Both the position numbers and the translations under genes were made by a program. The notes beneath the pieces were generated by a model. The model did no database searches. It was not told where the DNA came from and saw nothing but the letters and a program-made list of their open reading frames with translations. From Mesorhabditis belari (Eukaryota > Nematoda > Chromadorea > Rhabditida > Rhabditidae), in NCBI GenBank assembly GCA_958450365.1, contig CAUEEP010000759.1:3205880-3269879 (forward strand): a DNA stretch of 64,000 bases. The letters are read 5' to 3'. Within the stretch, counting starts at the first letter, position 1. The number at the start of each line of letters is the position of its first letter. This document shows positions 11,289 through 20,400 of the stretch, piece by piece.

Positions 11289-11435
11289 CAATGATGACAA
11301 TACGCCCAATTCCTCTAATCGATTTCTTATGTTGCAAGTGCATGTCGATTTGTCCTTTTTCTCTGTCAGCTGGTTAGCTGGAGTCATTGTATCTAAATGA
11401 TATCATCATAAACCAATCAATAACTTCTTCTTGCG

Positions 11436-11525
11436 ATAATTGAAAGGATCCTTCAAGAAATTTGCGACAACTTGGTGCGAGCGCTTTATTTTCTTTGCGA
11501 TCTTCCGATTTGACAACTTCATATC
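11436..11525 (-). mobile_element. Tc3-like transposase relic (HTH fragment)
   Basis: On the - strand this reads KLSNRKIAKKIKRSHQVV then ANFLKDPFNY. It is a near duplicate of the fragment at 13340-13430 and has the form of a Tc3-type first helix-turn-helix. Confidence 0.7.
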
Positions 11526-11789
11526 ATAAACCAATCAATAAATTATTATAAGTAAATATAAACAAAAAAACAAAAACAGTAACAAAACCAATCTAAAATG
11601 ATAAAAACTGTTTGAAAGCAAGATGCCAAGACTTGAAACGGTTAAAATTTATCAATTTATTATTAAAATTTATTCGTTTTATTTTTGGAAACTGATCGTA
11701 GCCCTATGGAGCGTTTTTAGGGTTTTCGGCTACGCTCTTTCTAATAAAAAAGAAACCAAAACGCTAGTTAAAACAGTTTTTGTAGAAAG

Positions 11790-11900
11790 GGAGCAAAAAG
11801 GGGGTGCAAAAAAAACGGAGCAAAAAGGGGATGCAAAAAAACGGCGCAAAAAGGGGATGCAAAAAAACGGCGCAAAAAGGGGATGCAAAAAAAAACAGCG
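11790..11900. repeat. 24-bp tandem repeat
   Basis: About four copies of GCAAAAAGGGGATGCAAAAA-type units. Nearby sequence (11720-11790) resembles 10440-10500 in reverse, as if an inverted pair. Confidence 0.75.
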
Positions 11901-12394
11901 CGCTGTTTTTTTTTTAAATAAAGCTGCAGCGCAAAAGGGGGCGCGGCGCAAGACTTAAAACGCACTGTACTATGCTATATTTTAGCTATAAAGCTATCAA
12001 TATTTAGCTATCAAATTTACCTATCAAATTTACCTATCAATATTTAGCTCTAAACTCTTAACTGAACTCTCTCAAAGTCCGCAAGAATCTCTGGGTCTCT
12101 CAGTCTTCACGTATCTCTTCTCTTTACAAAATCGATAATGACTGCGAGGGGGTGATGGGGAAAAGGGGAAAGATGAACAAAACAGAGAAATATAAAGGGA
12201 ATTCGAGAGACTGAGAAAGGGAAGATTTAGAGTGGATAGGGGAGCCATATGGAGACTCTTTTCTCGTCTCTCGACGCCTTCCTCACCCACTGGGCGACAC
12301 ACGGACACCCTGCTCCTTTTCTACGCCTATTCACCCCTAACTATAGGAGAAACTGTATGATTTCTATAGTTTATCTTATTTTTGCACCTTTGTC

Positions 12395-12488
12395 AAGTTC
12401 TGGATTCTGGATCTGGATCTGGATCTGGATCTGGATCTGGATCTGGATCTGGATCTGGATCTGGATTCTGGATCTGGATCTGGATTCC
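12395..12488. repeat. (GGATCT)n microsatellite
   Basis: About 13 units of the hexamer GGATCT, with two TTCTGGATCT interruptions. Confidence 0.9.
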
Positions 12489-13268
12489 GTTAAAGAGCAT
12501 CTGTTTTGCATAGCTTATCTATTAGCTTGGTGAACAAGTTCACTTTTTTTTTGCTTAGAAATGACTAAGTCACCAATTGACGGTTTCCTTTAAATCACCT
12601 ACGGTTTCCTTTAAATAGAAAATGTTTAGCATTCACTTTCTATCATTTTGGCACCAAAATAGGTTTCTGCGAACCAAAATGCCTAAATCGCATCGTCGGG
12701 TTTTCGCCTTTTTTGATCACTCGACTTCGTACCCCCATAAAAAATCATTTTAGAACATTTTACAACAACAAAAACCACAGAACAGAACCACAGAACATTT
12801 TAGTAATATTTCAACAATTTTTTGTCGAAAAACAATTGACCTTTATAAAGCAAACCATAGGTGAATAGATTATTTCTAAACCGAAGTACAGAAAAAGTGG
12901 GCAAGCCCAATTCACCAAGATCTAACAATAAGCTGACCTTCATACTTCATAGCAACTTTGCTTGGAGCTTGGATCTTTTATAGCATTAACTGTATGATTT
13001 CTATAATTTTATAATTATTCTTTAGCCATTTTATACCAGCTACAGTTGTTGCTCTGATCTCTTTGAACCTTGCTTCACAAGTCCTTTTATTTCTGTTTTA
13101 TGTACGTGAATCTTGTATCGTTTTGCTCTTTTGCTTTGCAATCAACTTTTGAGGCATATAACAACCTTCCGAAATCCTTTTGTCAAGTAAAAAAGTAAAC
13201 GTACTTTTGTCTTGTGTCAAGCCGGATGCATCTGCGCCTTGTGCATCTGTTTTATAAGTCCTGTAGCA
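12489..13268. other. Spacer with no supported gene
   Basis: AT-rich sequence with no splice-bounded open frame and no repeat array. Confidence 0.45.
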
Positions 13269-13500
13269 TCACCAAATTTGACAACAGAGGTCCAATATGC
13301 CGTTCAGCGCGGACCGTGAGCTTCTGAAGACTTTTTCCTGCCATAATTGAAAGGATCCTTCAAGAAATTTGCAACAACTTGGTGCGAGCGCTTCATTTTC
13401 CTTGCGATCTCCCGATTCGACAACTTTTTTCCTTTCAAAATTGCAATTTTCATCTGTTCGATCCGCGAAAGCGATTTTCCACGCCATCTTCCTAAAAAAT
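13269..13500 (-). mobile_element. Tc3-like transposase relic
   Basis: The - strand reads SLSRIEQMKIAILKGKKLSN, then REIARKMKRSHQVVANFLKD, then PFNYGRKKSS. This is the N-terminal helix-turn-helix layout of Tc3 transposases. A stop follows and no DDE domain is seen. Confidence 0.75.
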
Positions 13501-13539
13501 AAAAATTAAAGAAATAGAACAAGCAAAAAATGGTTATTA

Positions 13540-13960
13540 CAGGTATCAAATGAAAAAGAAACGTGATGGTTTTATCATTTTGCAAAATAAAGAAATGATT
13601 AAAAACGACGACGCGGCGCTCCCATCAACTACCTCCAAATGGCGGCGATGTCAATTGGAATGCGACGTTGTGCGAAAATTAAAATTTTCGACAGAAATTC
13701 AGAGCCGATTTCATTTTTGCCGACAATTTTACATCTTGCACAACACATAAAAGCATACGTTCCACAATTCATGGCCTCGCGTAAAACAATACTTTCAATT
13801 AATCTGACAAAAAACAAATGCACGGATGCAACAAAAATAAATGCAATGATTTGAAAACGAAAAAGAAGCGATGAAGCGGTGCTCCCATCGACTACCTCCA
13901 AATGGCGGCGACATCAATTGGAATGCGACGTTGCGCAAAAATTAACATTTAACAATAAAA
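13540..13960. repeat. Dispersed repeat, copies 1 and 2
   Basis: Two copies of a block containing ACCTCCAAATGGCGGCGA lie in direct orientation (about 13540-13690 and 13725-13950). Near-identical copies occur at 19950-20160 and 20513-20640. The - strand frame that opens [13 protein letters not shown] in these copies is a repeat ORF of unknown meaning. The family is unidentified. Confidence 0.8.
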
Positions 13961-14314
13961 TACAAATAACATTTAAAATTTGCGACAGAAATTCAAATTT
14001 AACATGAAAACGTCTCGAAAAGCACATTTTTTTCTCTCTGAAGGTAAAAATTTGTGGCTTTTATAGTAAATGATTTCGTAAACGATATTATATTAAACGA
14101 TATGTGCGTACTTTAGTATATAAAATTAGAATTTAAGCCTCGTTTTGCATTTTTAGTTATTTAAAGTTATTTAAAGTTTGCGTTAGTTATTTAAAGTCAA
14201 AAATCGAGGATGATTAGGGTACTGTGCAATGAGAATTCTATTGTTTTATAATATCTTTATATTTCTTTGTCCTTACATTGTTCTGGTCACGTCATCCAAC
14301 GGCATTGTCCTAGC

Positions 14315-14375
14315 ATTGTAATCTTTCAACTTTCAACTTTCAACTTTAAACTTTCAACTTTCAACTTTTTCAACT
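14315..14375. repeat. CTTTCAA short tandem repeat
   Basis: Seven-base CTTTCAA units upstream of the aha-1 start; promoter-proximal but with no known regulatory role. Confidence 0.75.
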
Positions 14376-14492
14376 CTCAACCTTTTGTTCTCAACGTGCA
14401 ATTTGAGAAATTTCCTTTAAAAATTCGATTTCAGTGCCACGATTTCAGTGCCAAGATAAGCAGCAGAAAAAAAGTCGATTTTCACCTTTTCA

Positions 14493-17400
14493 ATGGGCGA
14501 GCCGTTTCTTGACCCATGGCAAGTCGCCGCCGCTGCTTCGTCGGGGTTTGTTTTGCATTCAAATTTGCATATTCAAAGTAATCTCAAGTTGGCTTGTAAC
14601 AAAGTATTTGAATTTCTGGGATTGTGCTGGGTAAATGGGTAAATGGTGGGTAAATGAATGCTGGTAAATGCTGGTAAATGATGGTAAATGATGGTAAATG
14701 CTTGGGTAAATGAATTCCTAGTTGGGTAAATGTACCAAAATGAATCAATGCGAGAGGAGGCACAGAAACAACACAGCTATACTTGTTCTTTAGAGTGTAC
14801 TTTGTACTTAGTAAACAGGTGTACTTTGTACATCTGGTTCACTCAATCTTTCCTTTTCTGTCATTTTTTCTCGGCTCTTCATTTTCTGTCATTTTTCACC
14901 CATTGCTGAGAAGATGAGGAACCCATTTCTCTTGTCATTTTTCTCCCAACTCTTACATCTTTACTTTCACTTTCCCTACATCGACCCCTTTTCTACCCCT
15001 TTTCTATAAGTGTTCTCAATTTCCCCTTCTCTTTTTCTTTTCTCAATCTTTGGAGTAAACATTTGCCCAGCGGGCAGTCTCGATCGGCTCGATCGGCTCG
15101 ATTTCCCTCTCTTTTCCCCACTCTCCATTTCATCTCTAGCAGACTTTCACCTTTCACTCCCAGGTACTTGTTTGGATGAGAAAAGGGAAATGAATCAGCT
15201 GGACATTGGCTAGAAAAAGTTTGCAATATTTTGAAAAAATTAACAAGTGTAGCAAACTTGCTACTTTCTTTATCAAACTTAGCAAGTCAAGTCACTGTTT
15301 GAAATCACGAAAGTAGTATTTTTTGCCAAACGAAGAAGCCAAACGAAGAAGCTAAACGAAGAAGCTAAACGAAGAAGCCAAACGAAGAATACCCCCCATA
15401 GTGACACGAGTAGCTTTATTGGCATTGCTGAGAAGATGAGGAACCCATTTCCCTTGTTGGCTGCTGAAGAAGCTGTCGACTGCTGAAGACCAAAAAACAA
15501 GATGCTTTCCATTTTCAAAACTTTTCAAACCAAACACTTGTATAGATTTCTTTAACGTCAGCTTTTTAGATTGAGCTACGGAGATGATGATGAGTTGGGC
15601 GTTTCGGCTGGGAAGTACGCGAGAATGGATGGATTGGATGGGGATAATCACGAGAAAGAGAGATTCGCAAGGGAAAATCATTCGGAGGTGAGCAAGGATT
15701 GACTAACAAAGGTCTTCTAATTGTAAGGATCTTCCAACCAGATCCTAGGATCAAGCTAAGCAGGGCAGATCTTTAGTAAAGCTAGGCTAGACCTTGCCCG
15801 ACCTGGCTAGACCTTGCCCGACCTGGCTAGACCTTGCCCGACCTGGCTAGACCTTGCCCGACCTGGCTAGACCTTGCCCGACCTGGCTAGACCTTGCCCG
15901 ACCTGGCTAGACCTTGCCCGACCTGGCTAGACCTTGCCCGACCTGGCTAGACCTTGCCCGACCTGGCTAGACCTTGCCCGACCTGCCGAGATCTAGCCCG
16001 ACCTGGCTAAACCTTACCCGACCTGCGTAGACCTTGCCCGACCTGCTTAAACCTTGCCCGACCTGGCCAATGTCTTTGGAACAATAAGCCTGATAGCAAC
16101 AACAGTAAACCTAATCAAAAGCCAAACTTGAACCAGTCTTCTAACATTAAAATCTTCAACAAATCCTCATTCAGATCGAGAGACGTCGCCGCAACAAAAT
16201 GACACATTACATCAACGAGTTAGCCGAGATGGTACCACAATGTGCCGCATTGGGGAGAAAGCCCGACAAGTTGACGATTCTGCGAATGGCCGTTTCACAC
16301 ATGAAAGCGATTAGAGGAAATGCACCACAGGTTAGAGATTTGAGTGGAAAAGGGTAGAAAACTAATGGCAATCTTGTAAGATCAAGACTGACTAGGGAAA
16401 GACTGACAAGACTGACACGACAAGACTGACTAAACCTTGAGTTCGTGCCTTTCCCTGGTGAGCTCCATTTTAATACCAAATTCCAGGACGAAGCCTCCTA
16501 TAAACCGTCGTTTCTCACCGATCAAGAGCTGAAACATTTGATTCTTGAAGCGGCAAACGGTTTTCTTTTTGTTACGTGTTGCCACACGGGGAGAGTGCTT
16601 TACGTATCGGATAGTATCACACCGGTGTTGAACTTGAAACAGGTTTGTTGGCAAGTAGACTGATCAAGTAGTAGCAAGTAGACATACGAATTTTCAGGAA
16701 GAGTGGCTGAATCGAAATCTTCACGAGTTGATCCATCCGGATGATCAGGACAAAATTCGGGATCAACTTTGTGGGAGTGAAGCGGCACTGAATCGAGTAT
16801 TGGATTTGAAGAATGGAGGAGTGAAGAGAGAGGTGAGAATTGAAAGGATTTGGTACTGTAGCTCTATTCTACGGATACTCAGCTGTACTTATTGGATAGC
16901 GTAGTTCTGCAGAGGCTACAGATTACAGGCTACAGTACTCCTTAGTATACTGTAACTCTAGGGTACTGTAGCTTGGTGAAATGCTATTGCTCTGTGACAA
17001 ATCTTACTGTAGTCTTGCTACAGTAAGATTTGCTACAGTAAGCTACAGAGCTACAGAGCTACCAGCTACGGTAGCCCTGTAGCTCTTTAGGATACTGTAG
17101 CTCTTCAGGATACGGTAGCTCGTTAGGATACGGTAGCTCTTTAGGATACGGGAGCTCGTTAGGATACTGTAGCTCTTCAGGATACGGTAGCTCTTTAGGA
17201 TACGGGAGCTCTGTAGCTCTTTAGGATACTGTAGCTCTTCAGGATACTGTAACTCTTTAGGATACGGTAGCTCTTTAGGATACGGTAGCTTTTAAGGATA
17301 CTGTAGCTCTTCAGGATACTGTAGCTCTTCAGGATACTGTAGCTCTTCAGGATACTGTAGCTCTTTAGGATACTGTAGCTCTTTAGGATACTGTAGCTCT

Positions 17401-20400
17401 TCAGGAAACGGTAGCTCTTTAGGATACTGTAGCTCTTCAGGATACTGTAACTCTTCAGGATACTGTAGCTCTTTGATACATATCTCTTTGTATACTGCAC
17501 CTCTGGCGCTACCGTAGCTGGGTAAAGTACTGTAACTTTGTTGCAAGTACTCTCTGAGGTAGCTCTGAGGTGGAGTACTCACATTCTAGTTCAAGATCTA
17601 AAAATCTATCTAAACTCTATTTTCTCTTCCAGGGTGCCAATTCCCGTGTGCACATGTCATGTCGTCGTGGCTTCATTTGTCGAATGAGAGTCGGCCCATT
17701 GGAGGCTTTGCATCGACTCCGAAATCGTCGACCCCTTTTTACGCATGGCGGACATACATATGTGGTCATGCATTGCACTGGGTGAGTTCTATTGTCTTTA
17801 TTTGGATTCGGCTTCTTCTTCACCGTCTCGAAATGTTGATCTTAGCAGCCAAGCGGTTGCTTTGTTAAGGTAAAATGAGATTAAAACCATTGCTCTGCAG
17901 CAGGAAAATGCGTAAGATGTCATTTTCATGAGTACTGTAGCTACCTAGCGGTACTAAGGGCATGTAGCACAAATCTGATTACAGATTTGGATTCCTCATC
18001 CCCGAAAACCTCAGAGTACAAATTTTCAGCTTACTATTAGGTTGGCAAAAAAGAAATGCGCGTTTTCGTTAAAAGTTTATTTTATTATAAAAACAAGATA
18101 ACAATACATTAATCCAAAAGGTATTCGCCATCTGCATCAATGACTTGTCGCCAACGTTCACGCAGAGAATGGATGCCCTTCTTGAAGAACTCGACCGGCT
18201 GCGACTCGAAGAAGTTGGACACCGAAATTTGGACCTCGTCACGGTTCTTGAACTTTTTCTCGGCCAAGAAGTGGTGCATTGATCGGAACAGATGGTAGTT
18301 GGAAGGCGCCAAATCTGGGCTGTATGGCGGATGAGGCAGAACTTCCCAGCCCATTTCTTCAATTTTCCGCTGGGTGATTTTTGCGACATGCGGCCGAGCG
18401 TTGTCGTGGAGGAATTTTGTCGACGGCTTGACGCCTTGACGCCTTGACGCCGCAGCGCCTGGTCCACGCGGTCAAATTGGCCTTGGTAGAGGTTCGCCGT
18501 AACTGTTTGACCCGAATCCAGAACCTCAAAGTACACCAGGCCTTTACTGTTCCACCAAACACAAAGCATCACCTTTTTTCCGTGGATGTCCGGTTTTGGA
18601 GCTTCACCGGGGTCCAACCACTGCCGCTTTCTTGCTGTGTTGGCGTATTGGATCCACTTCTCATCCGACATAACAATGGAGTCGAAAAACCCACTGTTCT
18701 TGGCGCGGTGAGTGAGAATTCCGGCGATTGCGATGCGTGTCGCCTTGTTTGCCTCGGATAGCTTATGCGGTACCCATTTTCCGCATCTATTCGTCTTGCC
18801 CATGCCATGCAGATGGTTCTCAATGGTGACATGAGTGCAGTCGAACTGTTCTGCCAGGTCGCGAGTGGTTTGGCGTGGATCCGACTCAATGGCTTCCTTC
18901 AATGCGTCGTGGTCGATAATTTGAGGTCGACTCCCGTGTTTTTGGTCTTCCAAGCTTTCGTCGCCGTCTGGAACCATCGTTTACACTGACTTTCGGATAG
19001 AACATCTTCGTCAAACACTTGAGATAGAGCGCCACGAGCTTCAGCAGCCGATTTGCCTTGCTTAAATTCATGCCACAAGCAGGCCCGCAAACGAAATTTT
19101 TGGTCCGACATTTTCTAAACACTCTTTCTTGCAAAAAAACAAAGTAAACATAGACAAATTATATATCAAACGATGCGCAAGAACACGCTCTTTCCAATAG
19201 AATAAACTATTTTAAAAAATCTTTTACTGTGAATAAAATACAAATCAACAAACACGACGCTCATTTCTTTTTTGCCAATCTAATAGTTCAATTTGTTGTA
19301 ATTTTACGTTAACGCAATTTGTATTATCGCGTAGGTGTGACGGAGGGACAGACATACAGATGGACGCTGTAGTGGATAAGAGTAGTGGATAAGAGTAGTG
19401 GATAAGAGATGTAGTGGATAAGAGATGTAGTGGATAAGAGATGTAGTGGATAAGAGATGTAGTGGATAAGAGATGTAGTGGATAAGAGTCTTGTTTCCGA
19501 GACAAGCTGTCAAGTTTTTGCTCGGGTTCGATCCTTTCCTTTTGTTTTCATTTTATTTTCATGTTTAGCCGCCCGAATTTGCTCTATTTTAACTTTACAA
19601 TAAGTACAGTCGAACTTCGATATAACGAACTTCGACACAACGAATTTGAAATTCTAAAAGGTGCCCAAAATTTCTGCGTAACTGCCCCAGCCAAATGCAA
19701 TCAGTGGCCGTCCAGGGCAGCTATGCAAAAAATTTGAGGCACGTTTCAGGTTCGTGATATCGACGTTTTCGGTTCCGATCGATTCGTTATATCGAAGTTC
19801 GACTGTACTTATTGTAAAGTTAAAATAGAACAAATTCGAGCGATTAAACATGAAAATAAAATGAAAACAAAAGGAAAACATCTTTTAATTGATAATAAAC
19901 AAAATAGCACAAAATTAACAGCAATCTATAAAGTGAAAAACATAATTTAACGTTACATCTTGCACAACACATAAAAGCATACGTTCCACAAGTCATGGCC
20001 TCGCGTAAAACAATACTTTCAATTAATCTGACAAAAAACAAATGCACGGATGCAACAAAAATAAATGCAATGATTTGAAAACGAAAAAGAAGCGATGAAG
20101 CGGTGCTCCCATCGACTACCTCCAAATGGCGGCGACATCAATTGGAATGCGACGTTGCGCAAATGAGATTGCAAATGGAACCAAATGATATCTTTATGAG
20201 AACCAAATATGAACCAAATAGGAACCAAATAGGAACCAAATAGGAACCAAATAGGAACCAAATAGCAACCAAATATGAACCAAAATAGGAACCAAATAGG
20301 CTATGAACCAAATATGAACCAAATAGGAACCAAAATATGAACCAAATATGAACCAAAATAGGAACCAAATATGAACCAAATATGAACCAAAATAAGAACC

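Noticed and set aside
10918..11343. 141-aa repeat protein on the - strand
   Set aside because: Produced by the 23-bp array; no start context or non-repeat domain.
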